Source of the DNA: Brachybacterium phenoliresistens
Lineage (GTDB): Bacteria > Actinomycetota > Actinomycetes > Actinomycetales > Dermabacteraceae
Reading direction: 5' to 3'
DNA: 64,000 bases
Assembly: GCF_000576425.1 (NCBI RefSeq)
Contig: NZ_KK069988.1
Span: forward strand, 477,976-541,975
The position numbers were made by a program, and so were the translations under genes. This document shows, one piece after another, positions 31,486-40,977 of the stretch. The notes under the pieces are model-generated. The model worked only from the letters and a program-made list of their open reading frames with translations, ran no database searches and was not told the origin of the DNA. The first letter of the stretch is position 1. Each line of letters opens with the position of its first letter.

Positions 31486-32958
31486 TCAGATGTCCTGCGG
31501 ACCCTGGGCGATGCGATCGGCCTCGATGCGGGCCGACTCGGTGCCGTCGAGGTCACCGATGCGGTGCACGCGCAGCGTGTTGGTCGAGCCGTGCACGCCG
31601 GGGGGCGAACCGGCGGCGATGATCACGAGGTCGCCGGGCTGCAGGCCCTTCTGCTCGCGCAGCAGGTCGTCGACGACGCGGACCATCTCGTCGGTGTTGC
31701 GCTGCATCGGCACCAGCTGCGCCTCGATGCCCCAGGACATCGACAGCTGGTGGCGCACATGCTCGTACGGGGTCATCGCCAGCAGGGGGATGGTCGGGCG
31801 CAGGCGCGCCAGGCGGCGGGCGGTGTCGCCGGACTCGGTGAAGGTCACGAGGTACTGGGCGGAGAGCTGGTCGCCGATCTCCGCGGCCGCGCGGGTGATG
31901 GCACCGCCGCGGGTGTGCGGGATGGTGCCCAGCGGCATGATGCGATCGGCGCCGTTCTCCTCCGTGTTGGTGATGATCCGCGCCATGGTGCGGACCGCCT
32001 CGAAGGGGTACGCGCCGACGCTGGTCTCGCCGGAGAGCATGACGGCGTCCGCGCCGTCGAGGATCGCGTTGGCGCAGTCGGAGGCCTCGGCGCGGGTGGG
32101 GCGCGGGGCGGTGATCATCGACTCGAGCACCTGGGTGGCGACGATGACCGGCTTCGCGTTGCGGCGGGCGAGCTCGATGGCGCGCTTCTGCACCAGCGGC
32201 ACCTGCTCCAGGGGCAGCTCGACGCCGAGGTCGCCGCGGGCGACCATGATGCCGTCGAAGGCGCCGACGATCTGGCGCAGGGCGCGCACGGCCTGCGGCT
32301 TCTCGATCTTGGCGATGACGGGGACGCGGCGCTCCTCCTCGTGCATGATGCGCAGCACGTCGTCCATGTCGTGCGCGTCGCGCACGAAGGACAGGGCGAT
32401 GAGGTCCGCGCCGAGGCGCAGGCCCCAGCGCAGGTCCGCGATGTCCTTCTCGCTCATGGCGGGGACGGAGACGGCCACGCCCGGGAGGTTGATGCCCTTG
32501 GAGTCGGAGACCGGACCGGGGACCTCGACGACGGTGCGGACGTCGGTGTCGGTGACCTCGGTGACGCGCACGGAGACCTTGCCGTCGTCGATCAGCAGGA
32601 CGTCGCCGGGGCGGCAGTCGCCCGGCAGGCCCTTGAACGTCGTGGAGACCCGCTCGCGGGTGCCGATGATGTCCTCGGTGGTGATGACGAAGCTGTCGCC
32701 GACCTCGAGCTGGTGCGGGCCGTCCTCGAACTTGCCCAGACGGATCTTGGGGCCCTGCAGGTCGACCAGCACGGCGACGTTGCGTCCGAGGTCGTCGGCG
32801 GCGCGGCGGATGTTCGCGTACACCTTCTCGTGGTCGTCGTGAGTCCCGTGGCTGAGGTTCATCCGAGCCACGTTCATCCCGGACTCGATGAGCGTCCTGA
32901 TCTGCTCATAGGTGTTCGTCGCGGGCCCGAGAGTGCAGACGATCTTCGCTTTACGCAT
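31486..32958 (-). CDS. pyk: Pyruvate kinase
   Basis: 490-aa glycolytic enzyme making pyruvate and ATP from phosphoenolpyruvate. Marks: KIVCTLGPATNTYEQ at the N-terminus, VARMNLSHG near residue 32, the catalytic lysine in VIAKIEKPQAV near 217, MVARGDLGVELP near 240, and the B-domain between. The C-terminal effector domain is present, so allosteric control is likely. Starts at ATG 32958. Preceded by the gltBD terminator and followed by its own terminator, so a single-gene unit. An imperfect ACAAC...GTTGT dyad lies just upstream of the start. Confidence 0.98.
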   Translation of the reverse strand: MRKAKIVCTLGPATNTYEQIRTLIESGMNVARMNLSHGTHDDHEKVYANIRRAADDLGRNVAVLVDLQGPKIRLGKFEDGPHQLEVGDSFVITTEDIIGTRERVSTTFKGLPGDCRPGDVLLIDDGKVSVRVTEVTDTDVRTVVEVPGPVSDSKGINLPGVAVSVPAMSEKDIADLRWGLRLGADLIALSFVRDAHDMDDVLRIMHEEERRVPVIAKIEKPQAVRALRQIVGAFDGIMVARGDLGVELPLEQVPLVQKRAIELARRNAKPVIVATQVLESMITAPRPTRAEASDCANAILDGADAVMLSGETSVGAYPFEAVRTMARIITNTEENGADRIMPLGTIPHTRGGAITRAAAEIGDQLSAQYLVTFTESGDTARRLARLRPTIPLLAMTPYEHVRHQLSMSWGIEAQLVPMQRNTDEMVRVVDDLLREQKGLQPGDLVIIAAGSPPGVHGSTNTLRVHRIGDLDGTESARIEADRIAQGPQDI

Positions 32959-32994
32959 GACAACCCATCTGTTGTAGTCGCTGTTGTGGGCGCG

Positions 32995-33035
32995 CCCCTC
33001 GGCCGGTGCGCATGGGGGCGCACCGGCCGGAGGGG
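32995..33035 (-). terminator. gltBD terminator hairpin
   Basis: GGCCGGTGCGC (33001-33011) pairs with GCGCACCGGCC (33018-33028) around a 6-nt loop; the stem continues outward through one bulge to CCCCT/AGGGG (32995-33035). It begins 20 bp after the gltD stop. Confidence 0.8.
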
Positions 33036-33054
33036 TCGCAGCACCGAGATCCAG

Positions 33055-34536
33055 TCACAGTGTAATCGGCAACTCACCGGGGCTCACCGGCGCGGGCAGC
33101 GCCGAGGAGCCCATGAGGTACGCATCGACCGCGGCGGCGCAGGAGCGCCCCTCGGCGATGGCCCACACGATGAGGCTCTGGCCTCGGGCGCAGTCGCCCG
33201 CGGTGAACACGCCGGGGGCCGAGGTGGCCCAGTCCGCGGCGTGGCCGATGTTGCCGCGGGAGTCGAGCTCGAGTCCGAGCTCCGAGACGGCGCCGTCCTG
33301 CTCGGGGCCCTGGAACCCCATGGCGATCAGCACGAGCTGCGCGGGCAGCACCTGCTCGGTGCCCGGGGTGGGCACGCGGCGGCCGTCGACGAACTGGGTG
33401 CGGGCGACCTGGATGCCGGCCACGTGCCCCTGCTCGTCGACCTCGAAGCCGGTGGTGGAGGCCAGGTACGAGCGCTCCCCGCCCTCCTCGTGGGCGCCGG
33501 AGACCTCCAGCAGCACCGGGTGGGTGGGCCAGGGGTGGCGCTCGGGGTCGCGCTCCTCGGGCGGCTGCACGCCGATCGCGAGGGTGGTCACGGAGCGGGC
33601 GCCCTGGCGCAGCGCGGTGCCCAGGCAGTCCGCGCCCGTGTCGCCGCCGCCGATGATGATGACGTCCTTGCCGTGGGCGTCGATCGGGTCCTCGAGGGTG
33701 TCGCCCTCGACCCGGCGGTTCGCCTCGGTGAGGTACTCCATCGCCATGTGTATGCCGGAGGCCTCGCGGCCGGCGACCGGCAGGTCGCGCGGGCGGGAGG
33801 CGCCGATCGCGAGGACGACCGCGTCGAAGCGGGCCTGCAGCGACTCCATGCTCACCGCGCCCTCCCCGGTGCCGCCGACGTCGACGCCGGTGCGGAAGCG
33901 GGTGCCCTCGGCCTCCATCTGCTCCAGGCGGCGCTCGACGAAGCGCTTCTCGAGCTTGAACTCGGGGATGCCGTAGCGCAGCAGCCCGCCGATGCGGTCG
34001 GACTTCTCGAGCACCACCACGGTGTGCCCGGCGCGGGTGAGCTGCTGGGCGGCGGCCAGGCCGGCGGGGCCGGATCCGACCACGGCCACGGACTTGCCGG
34101 TCTGGCGGGTCGGCTCCACGGGGGTGACCCAGTCCTCGTCGAACGCCTTCTCCACGATGGAGACCTCGACGTTCTTGATGGTCACCGGCGGCTGGTTGAT
34201 GCCCAGCACGCAGCTGGACTCGCACGGCGCCGGGCAGGCGCGGCCGGTGAACTCCGGGAAGTTGTTCGTCGCGTGCAGCCGCTCGCTGGCCTCGTGCCAG
34301 TCCTCGCGGTAGACGAGCTCGTTCCACTCGGGGATGAGGTTGCCCAGCGGGCAGCCCTGGTGGCAGAACGCGATGCCGCAGTCCATGCAGCGTCCGGCCT
34401 GGCGGGGCACGAGGCCCAGCTGGCCCTTCTCGCGCACTTCGTACACCTCGCGCCAGTCCATCAGGCGCAGCGGGACGGGACGGCGCGGGGGCAGCTCGCG
34501 CTCCCGGTTCTTCAGGAATCCGCGCGGATCAGCCAT
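33055..34536 (-). CDS. gltD: Glutamate synthase, small (beta) subunit
   Basis: 493-aa NADPH-oxidising subunit of GOGAT. N-terminal [4Fe-4S] cysteines lie in CMDCGIAFCHQGCPLGN near residue 47 and CPAPCESSCVLGI near residue 105. The FAD site is VAVVGSGPAGLAAAQQL near residue 150, and the NADPH site lies in IIIGGGDTGADCLGTAL near 290. A final dinucleotide motif is GVFTAGDCARGQSLIVWA. ATG 34536 overlaps the gltB stop by 8 bp (ATGGCTGA), so coupled to gltB. Confidence 0.98.
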   Translation of the reverse strand: MADPRGFLKNRERELPPRRPVPLRLMDWREVYEVREKGQLGLVPRQAGRCMDCGIAFCHQGCPLGNLIPEWNELVYREDWHEASERLHATNNFPEFTGRACPAPCESSCVLGINQPPVTIKNVEVSIVEKAFDEDWVTPVEPTRQTGKSVAVVGSGPAGLAAAQQLTRAGHTVVVLEKSDRIGGLLRYGIPEFKLEKRFVERRLEQMEAEGTRFRTGVDVGGTGEGAVSMESLQARFDAVVLAIGASRPRDLPVAGREASGIHMAMEYLTEANRRVEGDTLEDPIDAHGKDVIIIGGGDTGADCLGTALRQGARSVTTLAIGVQPPEERDPERHPWPTHPVLLEVSGAHEEGGERSYLASTTGFEVDEQGHVAGIQVARTQFVDGRRVPTPGTEQVLPAQLVLIAMGFQGPEQDGAVSELGLELDSRGNIGHAADWATSAPGVFTAGDCARGQSLIVWAIAEGRSCAAAVDAYLMGSSALPAPVSPGELPITL

Positions 34537-37500
34537 TCGAGCCCTCCAGGATCGTGTTCCACACCTCGTGGGAGTCGGGGTCGATGCCCGCTTCGAGGGC
34601 ATCCTCGCGCAGAGCCGTCACCCGCAGGAACTCGGTGGGGACGATCTCGCGCAGCCGTCCGAGCAGCGCGTCCTCATCGGACAGCAGCTCGGCGGCGAGG
34701 TCGGAGCCGGTGCGGCGGGCATGCTCGCGCACGGCGTCCAGGACGAAGTCACGGTGGTCGGCGCGCACGGGGCCGACCTGGAAGCCGGGCAGATCATCGG
34801 GGTTGATCCGCGACTCGTCCAGGTCCAGCACGAACAGCGTGCCGCCGCTCATGCCGGCGCCGAGGTTGCGGCCGATGGGGCCCAGCACGACGATCGCGCC
34901 GCCGGTCATGTACTCGGCGCCGTGGTCGCCGATGCCCTCGACGACCAGCGTCGCCCCGGAGTTGCGGACGCCGAAGCGCTCGCCCGCGCGGCCGGCGAGG
35001 AACATGCGCCCGCTGGTCGCGCCGTAGGCGCAGGTGTTCCCGGCGATCGCGGCGGAGGCCCGCGAGGCGGGGGTGCCCGCGCCGTGGCCGATCGCGATGA
35101 TGCCGCCGGAGAGCCCCTTGCCGACGTAGTCGTTGGCGTCCCCGGTGAGCTCCATGGTCACGCCGGAGGGCAGGAAGGCGCCGAGGGACTGGCCGCCGGT
35201 GCCGGTCAGCTGCAGGCGGATGGTGTCCTCGGGCAGGCCCTCGCCGCGGTACCGGCGGGTGACCTCGTGGCCCAGCAGGGTGCCGGCGGTGCGCTGGATG
35301 TTGCGCAGCTCGTCGACGATGAGGACGGGCTCGCCCTTCTCCAGCGCGGGGGCGGCCGCCTCGATCCAGCTGACGTCGGCCGCCAGCTCGAGGGCATGGT
35401 CCTGCCCGCGACGGCGCCGCGGGAAGTCCCCGGGGTGGATCTCGGGCCGGGCCAGCACGGGGCTGAGGTCCAGGCCCTGCTGCTTGTAGTGGCGGTGCGC
35501 CTCGTCCACGTCCAGCAGGTCGATGCGGCCCACGGCCTCCTCGACCGAGCGCAGCCCGAGGGCGGCGAGGTGCTCGCGCACCTGCTCGGCGATGTACTCG
35601 AAGAACGTCACCACGAACTCCGGGGTGCCGGTGAAGCGCTCGCGCAGCTCGGGGTTCTGCGTGGCCACGCCCACCGGGCAGGTGTCCAGGTGGCACACGC
35701 GCATCATGATGCATCCCGAGACGACCAGCGGAGCGGTCGCGAAGCCGAACTCCTCGGCGCCCAGCAGGGCGGCGATGACGACGTCGCGGCCGGTCTTCAT
35801 CTGCCCGTCGACCTGCACGGTGATGCGGTCGCGCAGTCCGTTCAGCAGGAGCGTCTGCTGGGTCTCGGCGAGACCGATCTCCCAGGGCGTGCCGGCGTGC
35901 TTGAGGGAGTTCAGCGGGCTCGCGCCGGTGCCGCCGTCGTGGCCGGAGATCAGCACGACGTCCGCATGCGCCTTGGACACGCCCGTGGCGACGGTCCCCA
36001 CGCCGAAGCGGGAGACCAGCTTCACGTGGATGCGCGCCGCGGGGTTCGCGGACTTCGCGTCGTGGATCAGCTGCGCCAGATCCTCGATGGAGTAGATGTC
36101 GTGGTGCGGAGGCGGCGAGATCAGGCCGATCCCGGGCGTGGAGTGCCGGGTCCGGGCGATCCACGGGTAGACCTTCTGCGGGGGCAGCTGCCCGCCCTCG
36201 CCGGGCTTGGCGCCCTGGGCCATCTTGATCTGGATGTCCCGGGCGAAGGTGAGGTACTCGCTGGTCACGCCGAAGCGGCCGGAGGCGATCTGCTTGATGG
36301 CGCTGCGCCGCTCCGGGTCGTGCAGGCGCTCGGTGTCCTCGCCGCCCTCGCCCGAGTTGGACATGCCGCCCAGGCGGTTCATGGCGATCGCGAGGGTCTC
36401 GTGCGCCTCCCGGGAGATGGAGCCGTAGCTCATCGCCCCGGTCATGAAGCGCTTGACGATCGAGCTGACCGGCTCGACCTCCTCGATCGGGATCGCGGTG
36501 GTCTCGTCGGTGCGCAGGCGCATGAGGCCGCGCAGGGTCATCAGCCGCTGGGACTGGTCGTCGACCTGGTCGGTGTACCTGCGGAACTCGTCGTACTGGC
36601 GGGTGCGCGTGGAGTGCTGCAGGCGGAACACGGTCTCGGGGGTGAACAGGTGCGGCTCGCCCTCGCGGCGCCACTGGTACTCCCCGCCGACCGGGAGGCG
36701 GCGGTGGGCGTTGCTGACGCCCTCGAGGGGGTAGGCCAGCGCGTGCCGGGCGGCGGTCTCCTGGGCGATGACGTCCAGCCCGATGCCCTCGATGCGGCTG
36801 GTGGTGCCCGGGAAGTAGGTGTCGATCAGCTCGCTGGACAGGCCCACGGCCTCGAACATCTGGCTGCCGCGGTAGGAGGCGACCGTGGAGATGCCGATCT
36901 TCGACATGATCTTCACGACGCCCTTGCCCAGGCCGTGGATGAGGTTGTGGACCGCCTCGTCGGCGCTCACCCCGCCCACCACGTCGCGGGCCACGAGATC
37001 CTCGGCGGTCTCCATGGCCAGGTACGGGTTCACCGCGCTCGCCCCGTAGGCGATCAGCAGCGCGACATGGTGCACCTCGCGCACGTCGCCGGCCTCGACC
37101 AGCAGGGCCGCGTGGGTGCGGCGCCCGGTGCGCACCAGGTGATGGTGCACGGCGCTGGTCAGCAGCAGGCTCGGGATCGGGGCGAGGACCTGGTTGGAGT
37201 CGCGGTCCGAGAGCACCAGGAAGGTCGCGCCGTCGTCGATCGCCGCCACGGCCTCGTCGCAGATCTCCTGCAGCCGGCCGGCGAGGGCCTCGGTGCCGCC
37301 GGCGACGGGGTACAGCCCCCGCAGACGCACGGTGTGGAAGTCCGCGGTGTTGGGGTTCGCGGAGACCGCGACGATCTTCGCCAGCTGGTCGTTGTCGATC
37401 ACCGGGAAGTCCAGGCCGAGCTGGCGCCCGTGCAGGGGCGTGGCGTCCAGCAGGTTGCGGGACTCGCCGATCGTCACGCCGAGGCTCGTGACCACGGCCT

Positions 37501-39088
37501 CCCGGATCGAGTCCAGCGGCGGGTTCGTCACCTGGGCGAAGACCTGCGTGAAGTAGTCGAACAGCAGGCGCGGGCGGTCCGAGAGCACGGCGATGGGCGT
37601 GTCGGTGCCCATCGCGCCGATCGGCTCGGCGCCCTTGGCGGCCATCGGGGCGATGAGGATGCGCAGCTCCTCCTCGGTGTACCCGAAGGTCTGCTGGCGG
37701 CGCACCACGGAGGAGCGGGAGTGGGAGACGTGCTCGCGCTCGGGCAGGGAGGAGACGTGCACCTTCTGCTCGGCGACCCAGGCGCGCCACGGGTGCAGGC
37801 CCACCACCTCGGCCTTGACCTCGTCGGACTCGATGATGCGGCCCTGCTCGGTGTCCACGACGAAGATCTCGCCGGGCGCGACGCGTCCCTTGCGGGCGAT
37901 GGCGTCGGGCGCCATGGGGATGAGCCCGGCCTCGGAGCCGAGCACGACCAGGCCGTCCTCGCCCACCCAGTAGCGCAGGGGGCGCAGGCCGTTGCGGTCG
38001 AGCTTGGCGCCGACCTGCGTGCCGTCGGTGAACACGAGGGCGGCCGGGCCGTCCCACGGCTCCTGCAGCATCGAGTGGAACTCGTAGAACCCGCGCAGGT
38101 CCGGGTCCATCGTGGCGTCGTTCTCCCACGGCTCCGGCACGAGCATCATCAGCGCGTGCGGCAGCGAGCGGCCCGAGAGGTGCAGCAGCTCGAGGATCTC
38201 GTCCAGGCTCGCGGAGTCGGAGGCTCCTTCGGCGTTGACCGGGAGCAGGCGGGAGAAGTCCTCGCCGAAGGCGTCGGTGGCCATGCGGCCCTCGGCGGCG
38301 CGCAGGCGGTTGCGGTTTCCGCCGACGGTGTTGATCTCGCCGTTGTGGGCGAGCACGCGGAAGGGATGCGCGAGCGGCCAGGAGGGGAAGGTGTTGGTCG
38401 AGAAGCGCGAGTGGACGATCGAGAGCATCGAGGTGAAGCGCTCGTCGTGCAGGTCGGGGAAGAAGTTCCCCAGCTGCGCGGTGGTGAGCATGCCCTTGTA
38501 CACCAGCGTGCGCGTGGACAGCGAGGGGAAGTAGGTCTGCAGCTCGTGCTCCGCGCGGCGGCGCAGCACGAACACGGCGCGCTCGAGCGCGAGACCGGTG
38601 CGCTCCCCCGCCGCGTCCACGACGAAGGGCTGGGCGAAGTACGGCTGGGTGTCCTTGGCGGAGGGGCCGACCAGGCCGTCCACGACGGGGACGTCGCGCC
38701 AGCCGAGGATCTCCAGGCCCTCCTCGGCGGCGAGCTCGGCCAGGCGGCGCTGCTCGGCGGACCGCACGGCGGGGTGCTGGGGCAGGAAGCCGATGCCGGT
38801 GGCGTAGGCGCCCGGGGCGGGCAGCTCCACGGGCGCGACGGCGCGCTCGAACGCATCGGGCATCTGGGTGATGATGCCGGCGCCGTCGCCGGTGTTCTCC
38901 TCGGCGCCGACGGCGCCGCGGTGGTCCAGGTTCTCCAGGGCGGTCAGGGCGTGCTCGACGATGTCGTGCCCGGCCCGTCCCCGCAGCGTGGCGACCATGG
39001 CGACGCCGCAGGCGTCATGCTCGTCCTCGGGACGGTACAGGCCCTGGGCGTCGGGGAGCGCCGAGAAGCGGGAGGACAGCGGATGCAT
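34529..39088 (-). CDS. gltB: Glutamate synthase, large (alpha) subunit
   Basis: 1519-aa GOGAT large subunit that makes two glutamates from glutamine and 2-oxoglutarate. The N-terminal class II amidotransferase nucleophile is Cys27 in DEHDACGVAMV; the first 26 residues would be a cleaved propeptide. The central and FMN barrel domains include GEGGEDTERLHDPERRSAIKQ and GHDGGTGASPLNSLKHAG. The 3Fe-4S cysteines are in MMRVCHLDTCPVG near residue 1130. The C-terminal GxxGxxxG beta-helix domain is intact. A TAGAAT -10-like hexamer (39161-39166) lies about 75 bp upstream. Confidence 0.98.
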   Translation of the reverse strand: MHPLSSRFSALPDAQGLYRPEDEHDACGVAMVATLRGRAGHDIVEHALTALENLDHRGAVGAEENTGDGAGIITQMPDAFERAVAPVELPAPGAYATGIGFLPQHPAVRSAEQRRLAELAAEEGLEILGWRDVPVVDGLVGPSAKDTQPYFAQPFVVDAAGERTGLALERAVFVLRRRAEHELQTYFPSLSTRTLVYKGMLTTAQLGNFFPDLHDERFTSMLSIVHSRFSTNTFPSWPLAHPFRVLAHNGEINTVGGNRNRLRAAEGRMATDAFGEDFSRLLPVNAEGASDSASLDEILELLHLSGRSLPHALMMLVPEPWENDATMDPDLRGFYEFHSMLQEPWDGPAALVFTDGTQVGAKLDRNGLRPLRYWVGEDGLVVLGSEAGLIPMAPDAIARKGRVAPGEIFVVDTEQGRIIESDEVKAEVVGLHPWRAWVAEQKVHVSSLPEREHVSHSRSSVVRRQQTFGYTEEELRILIAPMAAKGAEPIGAMGTDTPIAVLSDRPRLLFDYFTQVFAQVTNPPLDSIREAVVTSLGVTIGESRNLLDATPLHGRQLGLDFPVIDNDQLAKIVAVSANPNTADFHTVRLRGLYPVAGGTEALAGRLQEICDEAVAAIDDGATFLVLSDRDSNQVLAPIPSLLLTSAVHHHLVRTGRRTHAALLVEAGDVREVHHVALLIAYGASAVNPYLAMETAEDLVARDVVGGVSADEAVHNLIHGLGKGVVKIMSKIGISTVASYRGSQMFEAVGLSSELIDTYFPGTTSRIEGIGLDVIAQETAARHALAYPLEGVSNAHRRLPVGGEYQWRREGEPHLFTPETVFRLQHSTRTRQYDEFRRYTDQVDDQSQRLMTLRGLMRLRTDETTAIPIEEVEPVSSIVKRFMTGAMSYGSISREAHETLAIAMNRLGGMSNSGEGGEDTERLHDPERRSAIKQIASGRFGVTSEYLTFARDIQIKMAQGAKPGEGGQLPPQKVYPWIARTRHSTPGIGLISPPPHHDIYSIEDLAQLIHDAKSANPAARIHVKLVSRFGVGTVATGVSKAHADVVLISGHDGGTGASPLNSLKHAGTPWEIGLAETQQTLLLNGLRDRITVQVDGQMKTGRDVVIAALLGAEEFGFATAPLVVSGCIMMRVCHLDTCPVGVATQNPELRERFTGTPEFVVTFFEYIAEQVREHLAALGLRSVEEAVGRIDLLDVDEAHRHYKQQGLDLSPVLARPEIHPGDFPRRRRGQDHALELAADVSWIEAAAPALEKGEPVLIVDELRNIQRTAGTLLGHEVTRRYRGEGLPEDTIRLQLTGTGGQSLGAFLPSGVTMELTGDANDYVGKGLSGGIIAIGHGAGTPASRASAAIAGNTCAYGATSGRMFLAGRAGERFGVRNSGATLVVEGIGDHGAEYMTGGAIVVLGPIGRNLGAGMSGGTLFVLDLDESRINPDDLPGFQVGPVRADHRDFVLDAVREHARRTGSDLAAELLSDEDALLGRLREIVPTEFLRVTALREDALEAGIDPDSHEVWNTILEGSNG

Positions 39089-39160
39089 GGAAACACCCCT
39101 TCCGGTGGTGGGAACGGCGGTGTCCTTCGCAGGAGCACCATCGCGGACACCGGGGGCCGC

Positions 39161-39166
39161 ATTCTA
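39161..39166 (-). promoter_or_regulatory. Candidate gltBD -10 element
   Basis: TAGAAT on the minus strand (context GCATAGAATGC), with a GCGGCG-CA-CGCCGC dyad immediately upstream at 39173-39186. The region also receives transcription from lgt, so the dyad could terminate that operon. Low certainty. Confidence 0.4.
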
Positions 39167-39211
39167 TGCACGGCGGCGCACGCCGCGGCCCTCCGGTTTC
39201 ACGATCCGAGA

Positions 39212-40123
39212 CTACGTGTCTTGCCTTTCGGCGCTGGTGTCGGGGGCGGTATCTGTGCTGGTCGGCGTGGTGTCCGGGAGGGTGAAGGACCCGTCGGCCG
39301 CGACGGCCTCGCCGCCGCGCGCGGCCTTGCGCCGCGTGAGGAGGATGACCATCACCACGGCGAGGATCACGGTGAGCAGCGCGACGACGGTGTGGATGCG
39401 CAGCGGGCCGACCATGAAGACCTCCTCGGTGCGCATCGCGTCGATCCAGGCGCGGCCGCTCGAGTAGATCGCGGCGTAGGCCCAGAAGATCCGGCCGCCG
39501 CCCAGCGAGAAGCGGCGCGCGAGGAACAGCAGCAGCACCACGCCGCCGAGGTTCCACAGCATCTCGTACAGGAAGGTCGGGTGGTAGGTGCCGGGCTCGC
39601 AGCCGGGGATCGGTGCGCCGTTGGTGACGCAGGTGATCTCCCAGCCCCAGGGCAGGTCCGTGGGCGGGCCGTACAGCTCCTGGTTGAACCAGTTGCCGAG
39701 GCGGCCGATGGCCTGCGCGACCATCAGCGTGGGGGCGATGGTGTCCGCCAGGACGGTGAAGGAGACCTGCTTGCGGCGGGCCATGAACCACACCGCGAGC
39801 GCGCCGCCGGCCACGGCGCCCCAGATGGCGAGGCCGCCCTCCCAGATCCGCAGCACCGAGCCGAGATCCCCGTCGGGCCCGAAGTAGGGCTCCGGCGAGG
39901 AGATGACGTGCCAGAGGCGGGCGCCGATGATGCCGGCGATCACCGCGGCGAAGACGACGTCGAACAGATCGTCCCCGTCGCCGCCGCGGAACACCCAGCG
40001 CTTCGTGGCCCACCACATGGCCACGCCGATCCCCGCGAGGATGCACAGCGCATAGAAGTGGATGGTCAGAGGACCGATCGACAGCGCGGAGATCGGGGAG
40101 CTGGGGATGCCGGCGAGGATCAT
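39212..40123 (-). CDS. lgt: Prolipoprotein diacylglyceryl transferase
   Basis: 303-aa polytopic membrane enzyme that adds diacylglyceryl from phosphatidylglycerol to the lipobox cysteine of preprolipoproteins, such as the binding lipoprotein in this window. It has about seven membrane segments, HFYALCILAGIGVAMWW near residue 22, the Lgt signature AQAIGRLGNWFNQELYG near 140 and YHPTFLYEMLWNL near residue 185. The tail after residue 270 is polar and variable. It overlaps trpA by 4 bp; the trpA-lgt pair is conserved in actinobacteria. Confidence 0.97.
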   Translation of the reverse strand: MILAGIPSSPISALSIGPLTIHFYALCILAGIGVAMWWATKRWVFRGGDGDDLFDVVFAAVIAGIIGARLWHVISSPEPYFGPDGDLGSVLRIWEGGLAIWGAVAGGALAVWFMARRKQVSFTVLADTIAPTLMVAQAIGRLGNWFNQELYGPPTDLPWGWEITCVTNGAPIPGCEPGTYHPTFLYEMLWNLGGVVLLLFLARRFSLGGGRIFWAYAAIYSSGRAWIDAMRTEEVFMVGPLRIHTVVALLTVILAVVMVILLTRRKAARGGEAVAADGSFTLPDTTPTSTDTAPDTSAERQDT

Positions 40124-40977
40124 GGGCGCGCCCCCGGACGGGCCCGGTCGATGCCGGCGCGCAGGTCGTCGGCGACGGCGGCGAGCGGGGCGAGGTCCCC
40201 GGGCTCGGCCTCGAGCAGGGCCCGCACGAAGGCGGAGCCGACGATCACGCCGTCGGCATAGGCGCCGACCTCGGCGGCCTGCTCCCCCGTGGAGACGCCG
40301 AGGCCGACGCACACGTTCCGGGCCCCCGCCTCGCGGGTGCGCTCGACCAGGCCCTCGGTGGCGGCGGAGACGGAGGTGCGGGTGCCGGTCACGCCCATGG
40401 TGCTGGCGGCGTACACGAACCCGCGGGTGTGGCCGACGACGTACTCCAGGCGGTCCCGCGGGGAGCTGGGGGCGACGAGGAAAACCCGGTCCAGGCCGTG
40501 GGCCTCGCTCGCGGCGATCCACTCCCCTGCCTCGTCGGGCGTGAGGTCGGGGGTGATCAGCCCGGCGCCGCCGGCGGCGGCGAGGTCCCGCGCGAAGGCG
40601 TCCACGCCGTAGGCGAGGATCGGGTTCCAGTAGGACATGACCACGATCGCGGCGCCGCGCCCGGACAGCTCGGAGACTGCGCGCAGCACGTCGCGGGTGC
40701 GGGTGCCGCCGGCGAGGGCGCGGGTGGCGGCCTCCTGGATCACCGGGCCGTCCATCACCGGGTCCGAGAAGGGCAGGCCCAGCTCGATCATGTCGACGCC
40801 GTGGTCGATCAGGGTCGCGGCCGCGGCGATCGAGCCCTCCAGGTCGGGGAAGCCGACGGGGAGGTATCCGATCAGCGCGGGGCGCCCCTCGGCGCGGGTG
40901 CGCTCGAGGACGTCCCCGGCGCGCAGCGGGGCCGCGGCGCCGCGGGGGTCGTGGGGCGCGGCGGTGGGGCTGCTCAT
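40120..40977 (-). CDS. trpA: Tryptophan synthase alpha chain
   Basis: 285-aa subunit that cleaves indole-3-glycerol phosphate to indole and G3P. Visible: [12 protein letters not shown] near residue 38, the catalytic Glu in [19 protein letters not shown] near 65, catalytic Asp region [11 protein letters not shown] near 140, and the phosphate-binding [14 protein letters not shown] and [11 protein letters not shown]. Overlaps trpB and lgt by 4 bp each, so tightly coupled. Confidence 0.97.
   Translation of the reverse strand: MSSPTAAPHDPRGAAAPLRAGDVLERTRAEGRPALIGYLPVGFPDLEGSIAAAATLIDHGVDMIELGLPFSDPVMDGPVIQEAATRALAGGTRTRDVLRAVSELSGRGAAIVVMSYWNPILAYGVDAFARDLAAAGGAGLITPDLTPDEAGEWIAASEAHGLDRVFLVAPSSPRDRLEYVVGHTRGFVYAASTMGVTGTRTSVSAATEGLVERTREAGARNVCVGLGVSTGEQAAEVGAYADGVIVGSAFVRALLEAEPGDLAPLAAVADDLRAGIDRARPGARP

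Noticed and set aside
34334..40261. Very long plus-strand open frame opposite gltB, gltD and lgt (also 5185-9789 opposite uvrA/uvrC, 22646-25558 opposite polA and 51619-55149 opposite carB)
   Set aside because: Translations are low-complexity Gly/Ala/Arg/Asp/Val/His-rich, the usual product of reading the antisense of high-GC genes. The opposite strand carries full-length conserved enzymes.
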